Positions 37,429 to 46,684 of a stretch of DNA of 64,000 bases are shown piece after piece. Location: NCBI GenBank assembly GCA_050251615.1, contig JBFWMM010000009.1, positions 1-64,000 on the forward strand, given 5' to 3'. A program made the translations under genes and the position numbers. The notes under the pieces are model-generated. The model saw only the letters and a program-made list of their open reading frames with translations, ran no database searches and was not told the origin of the DNA. The first letter of the stretch is position 1; the number at the start of each line of letters is the position of its first letter. Source of the stretch: Sedimentisphaera sp050251615 (GTDB lineage: Bacteria > Planctomycetota > Phycisphaerae > Sedimentisphaerales > Sedimentisphaeraceae).

Positions 37429-38879
37429 TGTTTCGCAAGGTGTTACCAATTCTGGCCGCGGCGATTATTTTTACCGCCGGCTGCGCAAAGAAACCTGTCG
37501 CCTCAGATGGCAGCAACCTCGACAGGTATTACGATATCGAGCTGCGGGACCTCGTTATCGGTGTTGAGGAATCTGGAACCGTAAGCTCCGTGAAAAACCA
37601 CAAGCTGCGCTACGATGCCTCTTACAGCACGCAGATCAGCTGGGTTATCGAGGAAAACTCTGAAATCAAAAAGGACCAGCTTTTGATCAAGTTCGACGCC
37701 GAAGAGCTGGTAAGCATGATTGAAGAGTTTGAGACGAATCTTGAGAACGAGAGGAAGGAGCTGAAAATCGCAGAGGAAGAACTCGCGATTCAGGAAAGCG
37801 AAAATCTCGCGGATATACGCTCGGCTCAAGACAACGTTGTTGATGCCGAAGACGCCCTGTACAAGTATCTCAAGCTCGAAGGGCCGAAGGCGAAAGACGC
37901 TCAGACTGTCTCAGTTGAGAATGCCCGTGAGCAGCTCAAGGATGCCGAAAAGGCTTACAGTGATGCTTATGCGGAGTTCAAAACGACTGTTTATGACAAT
38001 CAGGACGATCAGGACGCCGCAAAGGAAAGGCTCGAGCGGCTTCAGTCCAATATCGACAAGGAAAAGCTCAGCTATGAGAATGTGCTTGTTGACGATAAGA
38101 TCTTCCGCCGCTACGACTACCCCAATCGTATCACGAGCCTTGAAAATGCGCTTGAACAGAGCAAGCTCAACCTCCAGAAGATTCAGGTGCGCGCGCAGTC
38201 GATGATGATTCAGAAGCAGAATCAGGTGCAGAGGTACAAAAACAATATCGCGAGGATTGAGTCGGAGCTTGCCAGACATAAGGAATACCTCACTCAGATG
38301 GAGATTTACTCGCCTTCAGACGGCGTAATCCTCTACGGCGACACCGATCGCCGCTGGGACGATACCGACCTCAAAGAAGGTATGCAGGTGCGTAGGGGGC
38401 AGATCCTCGCCACAATCCCCGACCTTTCCGAACTGATGGTATATATGGACCTGCCTGAGATTTACCGTTCGCGTGTGAACGTGGGCGATGAGACAATCGT
38501 AACGGTTGAGTCTGTGCCGGGGCTTGCGCTCAGCGGCACGATCGTGGAAATTTCGCCACTCCCCGAGAATCAACTTATGTGGGACCCGACCAGCCCGAAG
38601 ATCTACAAGACCAAAATCCTCCTGCCCAATAAAGACAAACGCATGGTAACGGGCATGAATGTGCAGGTGAAGGTGATCAACGAGAGGCTCAAAGGCGTTA
38701 TTGCGGTTCCGATTGAGGCTGTCTTTGAGAAGGACGGCAGATTGTTTGTCTATAAGCATGAAGATGATAAAGATGAAATCAGATACGTTGAGATAGGTCA
38801 ATCTGACAACGACTACGTCTGCATCACCAGCGGCCTCAAAGTGGGGGATAGAGTCTGCCTGTTCGAACCGGTTGATTGA
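37428..38879 (+). CDS. MacA/HlyD-like periplasmic adaptor lipoprotein
   Basis: 483 residues. Lipoprotein signal (MFRKVLPILAAAIIFTAGC). An N-terminal half of a barrel-sandwich/lipoyl domain (LVIGVEESGTVSSVKNHKL) is followed by an unusually long coiled coil (about residues 95-290, Glu/Lys-rich heptads) and the second half (MEIYSPSDGVILYGD), then beta-barrel and membrane-proximal domains (GDETIVTVESVPGLALSG, MVTGMNVQVKV, AVPIEAVF). In MacAB-TolC pumps this protein bridges the inner-membrane ABC transporter and the outer-membrane channel. Here the channel gene in the same operon is a secretin. The long coiled coil may set the distance to that pore. Confidence 0.9.
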   Translation: MFRKVLPILAAAIIFTAGCAKKPVASDGSNLDRYYDIELRDLVIGVEESGTVSSVKNHKLRYDASYSTQISWVIEENSEIKKDQLLIKFDAEELVSMIEEFETNLENERKELKIAEEELAIQESENLADIRSAQDNVVDAEDALYKYLKLEGPKAKDAQTVSVENAREQLKDAEKAYSDAYAEFKTTVYDNQDDQDAAKERLERLQSNIDKEKLSYENVLVDDKIFRRYDYPNRITSLENALEQSKLNLQKIQVRAQSMMIQKQNQVQRYKNNIARIESELARHKEYLTQMEIYSPSDGVILYGDTDRRWDDTDLKEGMQVRRGQILATIPDLSELMVYMDLPEIYRSRVNVGDETIVTVESVPGLALSGTIVEISPLPENQLMWDPTSPKIYKTKILLPNKDKRMVTGMNVQVKVINERLKGVIAVPIEAVFEKDGRLFVYKHEDDKDEIRYVEIGQSDNDYVCITSGLKVGDRVCLFEPVD

Positions 38880-38893
38880 GAAAGTGCGTGTAA

Positions 38894-39580
38894 ATGGATG
38901 TTATCAAACTCACCGAACTGTATAAGAGCTACCAGCTCAGCAAGCACCGTGAGGTGCCCGTACTCAAGGGCATCAACCTGGAAGTGAAAAAAGGAGAATA
39001 TGTCGGGATTATGGGCTCATCGGGCTCGGGTAAATCCACTATGCTCAATATTCTCGGCCTGCTGGACTTGCCCACAAAAGGCAGCTACGACCTTGACGGC
39101 GTTGCGACGAGCTCGCTGAGCGACAGAAAGCTTGCCGAACTTCGCAATAAGAAAATCGGCTTTATTTTCCAGAGCTTCAACCTCTTCGGGTATCTGAGCG
39201 TGGGCCAGAATATCGAGGTGCCTCTGGTGTATGGCAATATGTCACGGCATCACCGCAGAGAGATTGCGGAGGAGCTTGCCGACCGCCTCGGCCTCGGGCA
39301 CAGGCTCAAACACCGCCCGAACGAGCTTTCCGGCGGCGAGAGGCAGAGAGTCGCGATTGCACGCGCCCTCAGCACAAAGCCAGCTTTCCTGCTCGCTGAT
39401 GAACCCACTGGTAACCTTGATGAGAAAACCGGTAATGAGGTTATGGATCTGTTCAAGGAGCTCAACGACCACGGCACAACGATCATCGTGGTAACGCACA
39501 ATCCCGAATACCAACACCTTTTCGACCGCGTGGTAAACCTGAAGGACGGGAGAGTGGAGGGCGATTATGCTACCAAGTGA
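38894..39580 (+). CDS. MacB/LolD-type ABC transporter ATPase
   Basis: 228 residues: Walker A GSSGSGKST, Q-loop IFQSFNLFGYLS, signature LSGGERQRVAIARAL, Walker B FLLADEPTGNLD, switch His in VVTHNPEY. The standard type VII (MacB/FtsE/LolD) ATPase that drives mechanotransmission in the periplasm. It starts 14 bases after the adaptor gene, and its end overlaps the permease gene by 14 bases. Confidence 0.95.
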   Translation: MDVIKLTELYKSYQLSKHREVPVLKGINLEVKKGEYVGIMGSSGSGKSTMLNILGLLDLPTKGSYDLDGVATSSLSDRKLAELRNKKIGFIFQSFNLFGYLSVGQNIEVPLVYGNMSRHHRREIAEELADRLGLGHRLKHRPNELSGGERQRVAIARALSTKPAFLLADEPTGNLDEKTGNEVMDLFKELNDHGTTIIVVTHNPEYQHLFDRVVNLKDGRVEGDYATK

Positions 39581-40835
39581 TCTCTACAGGCTCTCTCTCT
39601 ACAATCTCTTCAAACACAAAGTGCGCAGCGGCCTGACGAGCCTCGGCGTAATTTTCGGCATAGCGAGTGTTATCGCGATGCTTGCAATCAGCGAGGGTGC
39701 GCGCGTTGAATCGCTCGCGCAGATTCAGTCGATGGGTATAGACAACATCATTCTCTACTCCAAAGAACCCTCCAACATCGGCACAGCTACTTCAAACTCA
39801 AGCCAGGGGCTCGTGAAGCAGTACGGAATCAATCAGACCGACCTTGAGCACCTCAAAATGCTCGAGAACATGAGTGAAATTACAATTGTTACCGATTCGC
39901 GCCTGAAAACAATGTCCGGCGTGCGTATGCTCGATTTGAAGCTTGTGGGGGTGAGTCAGAATTTTATCGGAGCCACCGCTGCCCATTGCATACGCGGCCG
40001 CTGGCTCAAACCTGTTGACAGCCTTGTGATGTCGAACGCTTGTGTTGTCGGCAAAAATGTGAAGAGAAAGTATTTCGGCCTCTCGAAGACAAACATCATC
40101 GGCGAGAAGATACGCGTTGAGGACACGGTCTGGGAGGTTGTCGGCGAGATTGAAGACAATACCGGCACAGAGCTTGCCACACTCGGCAGCATAAACGATA
40201 TGATTCTCGTGCCCCATGAAACGCTTTGGAAGCTCAAACAGGGGTATTCTGCGACAATTAGCCGCCGCGGCGGGAACATTACCGTTGTCGATCTGGATGT
40301 GATTATCGCGAAGGTGATGAATTTGAAGTACATCAACAACACCGCTCAGAGAATGATCAATTATATGAACAAGGCGCACAAAAGGACGAGTGACTGGGAT
40401 ATTGTCGTGCCGTATTCGCTGTTCAAACAGCGCCAGAAGACGCAGCAGATTTTTACGGTTGTGATGGGCTCCATCGCGGGCATCTCTCTGATTGTGGGCG
40501 GCGTGGGCATTATGAACATTATGCTCGCCAGCGTTTATGAGAGGCGCAAGGAGATCGGTACCCGCCGAGCGCTCGGTGCCAAGAAGATCGATATTCTGAT
40601 GCAGTTCCTCGTAGAGACGATCACGCTCACCGCGCTCGGTTCGCTCATCGGCATCGCAACCGGCATAGGCCTGGCGCAGGCCGTTGCGTACTACGCCGGC
40701 TGGCCTGTCATCTATTCGTACTGGATTATGGTTGCGGCGTTCCTGATTGCCTGCTTCATCGGCATCGTTTTCGGCACGTACCCCGCAAGCAAAGCGGCCG
40801 CACAGAACCCGATTGATGTACTCCGAGCGGAATAA
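39567..40835 (+). CDS. MacB/FtsX-type ABC transporter permease
   Basis: 422 residues with four spans in the MacB pattern: one N-terminal span (GLTSLGVIFGIASVIAMLAI), a large periplasmic domain of about 240 residues, and three C-terminal spans starting FTVVMGSIAGISLIVGGVGI, with the family motif MNIMLASVYERRKEIGTRRALGA between. The gene overlaps the ATPase gene by 14 bases. It would push substrates from the periplasm out through the adaptor and the secretin. The substrate is unknown. Confidence 0.94.
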   Translation: MLPSDLYRLSLYNLFKHKVRSGLTSLGVIFGIASVIAMLAISEGARVESLAQIQSMGIDNIILYSKEPSNIGTATSNSSQGLVKQYGINQTDLEHLKMLENMSEITIVTDSRLKTMSGVRMLDLKLVGVSQNFIGATAAHCIRGRWLKPVDSLVMSNACVVGKNVKRKYFGLSKTNIIGEKIRVEDTVWEVVGEIEDNTGTELATLGSINDMILVPHETLWKLKQGYSATISRRGGNITVVDLDVIIAKVMNLKYINNTAQRMINYMNKAHKRTSDWDIVVPYSLFKQRQKTQQIFTVVMGSIAGISLIVGGVGIMNIMLASVYERRKEIGTRRALGAKKIDILMQFLVETITLTALGSLIGIATGIGLAQAVAYYAGWPVIYSYWIMVAAFLIACFIGIVFGTYPASKAAAQNPIDVLRAE

Positions 40836-40986
40836 CAAGCTCGCGAGATTGATATTTCCACAATCGCCAGCAGCGCGCAACCGAAGGGGAGCGATTCATC
40901 GGCGCCCAAAACGCTCACGCAAACGCCCACCGATGCCGGTGAATTCAAACCGATCCCACGGATAATATACGTTCGTAATCCGGCAT

Positions 40987-41011
40987 GAGACGCAAGATTT
41001 TGCGTCTCTAC
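40987..41011. repeat. Palindrome GAGACGCA / TGCGTCTC
   Basis: Eight-base perfect arms around AGATTT; same family as 17577-17604. Confidence 0.7.
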
Positions 41012-41095
41012 AATTTCGGGGCGCTTGCGCGCCTCCGCTCTGCGCGGGCAGGTTTTATGTTCAGATGAGAATCGTTCCACGCGCGAACGGCTCGC
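41010..41095 (+). repeat. Dispersed copy of the 51-kb repeat end
   Basis: Matches 51098-51181 over about 84 bases with few changes (TTTCGGGGCGCTTGCGCGCC ... CGCGCGAACGGCTCGC). Confidence 0.88.
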
Positions 41096-41302
41096 ACGAA
41101 GAGCGGCGCTTCGCAAGAAGCCCGCCAATGGCGTGAATGCCCGTTATGCTGCGCTGCCGCAGGCACGTACCGAGCGGATAATCAATACACCGCCTTAAAC
41201 GTAACATGCAATCCCTGGACAACCTTTACAATCAGCTCCATACGCTCGCCACAGCTCCGCTGCTGTCGCGGTTCTGATTGTCATTCCGTTTGCCGTTAAA
41301 AC

Positions 41303-41336
41303 AAAAAAAGGGCTCTCCGTTCGCGGAAAGCCCTTT
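41303..41336 (-). terminator. Intrinsic terminator of fusA
   Basis: On the - strand AAAGGGCTTTCCG pairs with CGGAGAGCCCTTT and continues TTTTG, 30 bases after the fusA stop codon. Confidence 0.88.
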
Positions 41337-41365
41337 TGTGTACGCTTTTTTATAAACCAGAGGGC

Positions 41366-43444
41366 TTATTGGCCTCTGAGGATCTGCTGAGCGATCATCT
41401 CGGGAACGATCTCGTAGCTGCAAGGCTCCATGCTGAACGAGCCACGGCCCTGAGTTGCGCCGCGCAGTTCGCTTGTGTAGCCGAAGAGCTCGGAAAGCGG
41501 CGCTTTGGCATCGATGATGCGCATCTGCCCGCTGAGCCTGGAATTGGTAACAAGACCGCGCTTGCTGATAAGGTTGCTCTGAACGGGGCCGAAAGCACTG
41601 TCCGGGACCACAATCTGAAGCTTCATAATCGGTTCGAGGAGCTTGGGGCCCGCCTTTCCGAGAGCTTCTTTTACCGCCAGTGCGCCTGCCTGTTCAAACG
41701 CCATTTCAGATGAGTCAACTGCGTGGTACGAGCCGTCAAGCAGCTCGATATGTACGCCCACAACGGGGTAGCCTGCAAGAGCGCCGCTGCTGAGTGCCTC
41801 GCGGCAGCCCTTCTCAACGCACTTCCAGTACTCGCGCGGTACGGTACCACCGACAACCTTGCTCTCGAAGGTTATGTCGTTGCTGACATTACCATGCTCA
41901 TCAAGAATCGGCTCGACAGAGATAACAACATCACCATACTGACCGCGACCACCCGACTGGCGGACAAACTTGCCCTGCTGCTGGTGTTTCTTGCTGATGC
42001 ATTCTTTGTAGGCAACCTTCGGCTGCCCCACGATAACTTCCACGCCCATATCACGCGAAATACGCGTGTGAATGATTTCGAGGTGAAGCTCGCCCATACC
42101 GCTGATGATGGTCTGGCCGGTTTCGACGTCATAGTTCGTGACGAATGTCGGGTCTTCGCGGCGCAGTGAGCCGAGAGCGTCACCGAGCTTGGCTCTGTCT
42201 GAGGAGTTCTTCGGTTCGATGCTCATGCTGATAACCGGTTCGGGGAACGTAATCGTGTCCAGAAGAATCGGGTTGTTTGTGTCGCATAGGGTGTCTCCTG
42301 TGAGGGTGTCCTTCAGGCCGACGCAAGCGAAGATGTCGCCCGCGGTTACTTCATCGAGGAGCCGTCTTTCATTGGCGTGCATCTCGAAAAGACGCGTGAT
42401 GTTTTCACGCTTGTCGCGGGTAGAGTTCATGACGCGTGTGCCCTTGCTGAGCCTGCCCTGATACACACGGACGAAGTAGAGGTCGCCGTGCTTGTCATGC
42501 GTTACCTTGAAAGCCAGTGCTACGAAAGGCTTGTTCGGATCGCAGGTGATTTCATAAGTCTCTTCCTCGTCCTTCGGATTCATACCGATAATGGGGGGAA
42601 CGTCAAGCGGAGAGGGGAGATATTCCACAACGCCATCAAGCAGACGGCGCACGCCCTTGTCCTTCAGCGCTGAGCCGAAGTAAACAGGATTCATGCGGCA
42701 GGCGATTGTTTCCTTGCGGATAACAGCCTTGAGCTCCTCAACGGAAATTTCTTCTTCCATGAGGTATTTTTCCATCAGGTGCTCATCGCACTCTGCCACC
42801 TTCTCAACGAGAGTGTGGCGCCACTGCTGGGCGATGTCCATCATATCAGCAGGCATTTCTCTCTGCTCGACATCCGCACCCACTTTGGTTTTTATGTAAA
42901 AATAGGCTTTCATTTCCAGAAGGTCAATAATGCCGTTGAAGTCATTTTCAGCGCCGATTGGAATCTGCATTGCCACAGGGTTTGCGCCGAGCTTTGTGAC
43001 GATGCTGTCGATGCTCATCTCGAAGTCCGCGCCGATCTTGTCCATCTTGTTGATGAAGCAGAGGCAGGGTACGTTGTACTTCTGGCCTTGGCGCCAGACC
43101 GTTTCGCTCTGTGCCTGAACACCTTCGCTCGCATCAAAAACGGCGATTGCGCCATCAAGTACGCGCAATGAACGCTCAACTTCAGCTGTGAAGTCAACGT
43201 GTCCGGGCGTGTCGATGAGGTTCATATCGTAGCCATTCCAATTACACTTTGTCGCGGCGGAGGTGATTGTGATACCTCTGGCCTGCTCATCCTCCATGAA
43301 GTCCATAGTGGCGGTACCATCGTGCGTCTCGCCGATTTTATAGGTACGGCCTGTGTAATAGAGTACGCGCTCTGTAACGGTTGTCTTACCGGCATCAATG
43401 TGTGCCATGATACCAATGTTGCGAAGTTTCTTCAAGTCAGACAT
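41366..43444 (-). CDS. fusA: Elongation factor G
   Basis: Translocation GTPase of the ribosome, 692 residues. G1 AHIDAGKTT, switch GITITSAAT, G3 DTPGHVDF, G4 NKMDKIG, domain IV (GRGQYGDVVI, then FEQAGALAVKEAL), domain V ending in RGQ. It stands alone, without rpsL/rpsG, so the genome may have another fusA in the str operon; this cannot be told from the window. A hairpin with T-run precedes it in the leader. Confidence 0.95.
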   Translation of the reverse strand: MSDLKKLRNIGIMAHIDAGKTTVTERVLYYTGRTYKIGETHDGTATMDFMEDEQARGITITSAATKCNWNGYDMNLIDTPGHVDFTAEVERSLRVLDGAIAVFDASEGVQAQSETVWRQGQKYNVPCLCFINKMDKIGADFEMSIDSIVTKLGANPVAMQIPIGAENDFNGIIDLLEMKAYFYIKTKVGADVEQREMPADMMDIAQQWRHTLVEKVAECDEHLMEKYLMEEEISVEELKAVIRKETIACRMNPVYFGSALKDKGVRRLLDGVVEYLPSPLDVPPIIGMNPKDEEETYEITCDPNKPFVALAFKVTHDKHGDLYFVRVYQGRLSKGTRVMNSTRDKRENITRLFEMHANERRLLDEVTAGDIFACVGLKDTLTGDTLCDTNNPILLDTITFPEPVISMSIEPKNSSDRAKLGDALGSLRREDPTFVTNYDVETGQTIISGMGELHLEIIHTRISRDMGVEVIVGQPKVAYKECISKKHQQQGKFVRQSGGRGQYGDVVISVEPILDEHGNVSNDITFESKVVGGTVPREYWKCVEKGCREALSSGALAGYPVVGVHIELLDGSYHAVDSSEMAFEQAGALAVKEALGKAGPKLLEPIMKLQIVVPDSAFGPVQSNLISKRGLVTNSRLSGQMRIIDAKAPLSELFGYTSELRGATQGRGSFSMEPCSYEIVPEMIAQQILRGQ

Positions 43445-43788
43445 AATCTGCTTCCCTTAGTACGGTTATTTCTTTTTAATCTATCATTTTTTCTAAACAA
43501 AAAGCCCAAGAGCCGTCCTCTCCGGGCTGTCTATATACACCCACCGCCATAAGCTGTAAGGATATTAAAGCGCAAGCGAGGTTGTAGAATTGTTCATTAT
43601 GGTCAAGGGGCAGAAAAAGTCAACAAAAAACAATCTTCGCCTGACTTGCACCCGCATTATTGCAGGGCACAACGAATTGCGCCTCTGCGTACTCTTGCCT
43701 AATATCAGTTTTTATGGTAAAATCATCGATGTAACTGTAATTGCATTGATAACACAGGCGCCGCGGAGGCGCCAAAGAGGAAAGATAG
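43445..43788. other. Divergent intergenic region fusA / panD
   Basis: 344 bases: fusA leader with a terminator-like hairpin (43498-43529), then AT-rich sequence that should hold both promoters, and GGCGCCGCGGAGGCGCC, a GC-rich palindrome 20 bases before panD. No gene seen. Confidence 0.5.
43498..43529 (-). terminator. Terminator-like hairpin in the fusA leader
   Basis: On the - strand CAGCCCGGAGAG...CTCTTGGGCTTTTTG: arms AGCCC/GGGCT plus inner GAG/CTC, followed by TTTTTG, about 55 bases before fusA. No - strand gene lies upstream within the leader, so it could attenuate fusA itself. Confidence 0.4.
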
Positions 43789-44145
43789 ATGTTCGTAAAA
43801 GCGCTGAAAGCGAAAATACACAGAGCCACCGTAACGGATTCGGAGCTTGAGTACCCCGGCAGCATAGGTATCGACAACGACCTTCTGGAAGCTTCCGGTA
43901 TAAGGCCGTATGAAGCGGTTTTGCTGGCGAATGTAAATAATGGCGAACGTGTGGAAACTTACGTCGTACCTGAAGAAGCGGGCAGCGGTTATATCCGCGT
44001 GCTTGGGGCTGCGGCGCACAAGTTCACTAAAGGCGACATAATCATCATTATCAACTTCGCCTTTTTCAATGAGCAGGAGTTCGCCGCGCATAAGCCGACG
44101 GTCGTCATACCTGACGCCGCCAATAGAATCGTGGAAGTTCGTTGA
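43789..44145 (+). CDS. panD: Aspartate 1-decarboxylase
   Basis: Makes beta-alanine for pantothenate and CoA. 118 residues; KIHRATVTDSELEYPGSIGID includes the self-processing Gly24-Ser25 bond that yields the pyruvoyl cofactor, and N(G)ERVETYV and GAAAHKFTKGD follow. GAGGAAAG precedes the ATG. It is the first gene of a compact cluster with lgt and the rhomboid gene. Confidence 0.97.
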   Translation: MFVKALKAKIHRATVTDSELEYPGSIGIDNDLLEASGIRPYEAVLLANVNNGERVETYVVPEEAGSGYIRVLGAAAHKFTKGDIIIIINFAFFNEQEFAAHKPTVVIPDAANRIVEVR

Positions 44146-44158
44146 GGAATATAATCTG

Positions 44159-45132
<974 letters not shown>

Positions 45133-45133
<1 letters not shown>

Positions 45134-45990
45134 TGGGACTCTACGACAGAGACTATACCAGATATAACTACCGTCCGCCTCACCGCAGTTCGTGGGGCTT
45201 CCCGCAGCTCACGAGCTACGTCAAGTACCTGATAATTATCAATGTGCTTGCGTTCGTGATTGATATAGGGACAAATGGTGCGCTTACCGCTAATTGTGCG
45301 CTTGTCAGCGCGCCATTTGCGAAGTTGATTCATCTGCCTGAGGCGAGTGTGTTCGCGCAGCCATGGCGCCTGATAACATTTCAGTTTATGCATTCATCGC
45401 CAGGGCATATTTTTATGAATATGCTCGGGCTCTACTTCCTCGGCACTCATTTCGAGAGGGAGTGGGGGAGCAAGAAATTTCTCATATTCTACCTCTCCTG
45501 CGGGTTAGTAGCAGGGCTTTCGTTCCTGTTGCTTCAGACTGTGGGGGTGGTCAGCGGTGGATACCTCGTCGGCGCAAGCGGCGGCATACTGGGGCTTCTT
45601 GCCGCGGCGGCGATTCTGTTTCCGCAGTTCGTTGTGTTTATATACTTCTTTCCCGTGCCAATTCGCACGGCGGCGATTGTTATCGGCATCGGATATCTGC
45701 TCAATATCCTTCAAGGCGGCCCGAACGCCGGCGGCGATGCGGCGCACATCGGAGGTATGGTAGCGGCGATAGCGTATTGCTACTGGCCCAAGTTCAAACG
45801 TAGCGACATCTACAAATCATTCACCGGCACAACACGAGACTTTACGAGGCCATCCGCTATGACACGCTCGAGTGCGGCTGAACAGGTGGAGATTGATCGA
45901 ATTCTGAAGAAGATTCACGAATACGGCATCCACTCCCTCACACAGGAAGAACGCAAAAAACTGAAGCGAGCCACAAACTCCGGCAAGTGA
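45133..45990 (+). CDS. Rhomboid family intramembrane serine protease
   Basis: 285 residues, six spans. FMHSSPGHIFMNMLGLYFLG, catalytic GASGG (Ser of the dyad) and AHIGG (His of the dyad) are present, with the HxxxN element (HIFMN). The C-terminal tail of about 60 residues is cytoplasmic and charged. It cleaves membrane proteins within or near their spans; the substrate is unknown. Translationally coupled to lgt. Confidence 0.93.
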
Positions 45991-46300
45991 GGGCTGGATT
46001 CGCAGCGTCCTTTTTGCCGTGGCTCGGCGAACTGATGGCAGAATTAAAATTCAAGATTCAAAAAGGAGCGCTGTTGAATCTTGAATCCGGAATCGGAATA
46101 CCCGTTGCTGTGTCCGCTATGTCCTCTGCGTCCGCTTTTCCGTTCCTTTATATCCGACGGCATTCCAATCCGTTGCGGTTAAAGCGAAAAAATGCCGAGT
46201 TGCGCGATTCAGTCAGAAAGGATCAAAATCGACCGAAATACAAGCGCAACCCCGGCTGTTGTGGTAGCTGTGTAATGTAAGGGGGATAAGCTTAGGGCAT
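45991..46300. other. Non-coding region with dispersed repeat fragments
   Basis: 310 bases: AATTCAAGATTCAAAAAGG and TTGAATCTTGAATCCGG (relatives of the 19.2-kb block, again as an inverted pair, 46047-46090), then CCGCTATGTCCTCTGCGTCC, similar to 26549-26562 after the helicase gene. No gene is evident. Confidence 0.6.
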
Positions 46301-46642
46301 TCAGCCGATGGCTTCCTTGCCCTTTTCGCCCGTCCTGATGCGGATGCATTCGTCAAGCGTGGTAACGAAGATCTTGCCATCGCCGATATTGCCTGTGCGT
46401 GCGGCAGATATAATTGCGTCGATTGTCTTTTCGACATACTCCTCATTCACCGCGATTTCAAGGCGAATCTTCTTGAGCAGGTTCACTTCAAACTTCACGC
46501 CGCGATAGCTTTCGCTGAAGCCCTGCTGAGAGCCGCAACCGAGGCTGTTTGTAACGCTCATCTTGGCGACATCCGCCTTGAGCAGGGCATCCTTGACGCT
46601 TTCAAGCTTATGCGGCTGTATGTATGCTGTAATCAGTTTCAT
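46301..46642 (-). CDS. glnK: P-II nitrogen regulatory protein, paired with the upstream amtB
   Basis: 113 residues of the P-II family, which senses 2-oxoglutarate and ATP/ADP and plugs AmtB when nitrogen is ample. T-loop GFSESYRG keeps the uridylylation-type Tyr; the B-loop TGNIGDGKIFV and C-loop RIRTGEKG are present. It follows amtB by 42 bases. Confidence 0.95.
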   Translation of the reverse strand: MKLITAYIQPHKLESVKDALLKADVAKMSVTNSLGCGSQQGFSESYRGVKFEVNLLKKIRLEIAVNEEYVEKTIDAIISAARTGNIGDGKIFVTTLDECIRIRTGEKGKEAIG

Positions 46643-46684
46643 ATTATTATCCTGTCATTTGTCAGTATGTATAAATCGCGAGGC

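Larger units (their letters stand above)
40836..41302. other. Repeat-rich non-coding region after the ABC operon
   Basis: No gene. It holds a fragment of the 116-bp repeat family (CGATGCCGGTGAATTCAAACCG at about 40931-40952), a GAGACGCA palindrome, and an 86-base block shared with the 51-kb array. Its GC-rich short inverted repeats mark it as a collecting point for REP-like elements. Confidence 0.7.

Noticed and set aside
39798..40880. 360-codon frame on the - strand opposite the MacB-type permease
   Set aside because: Arg/His/Asn-rich composition typical of antisense reading; the permease is well supported.
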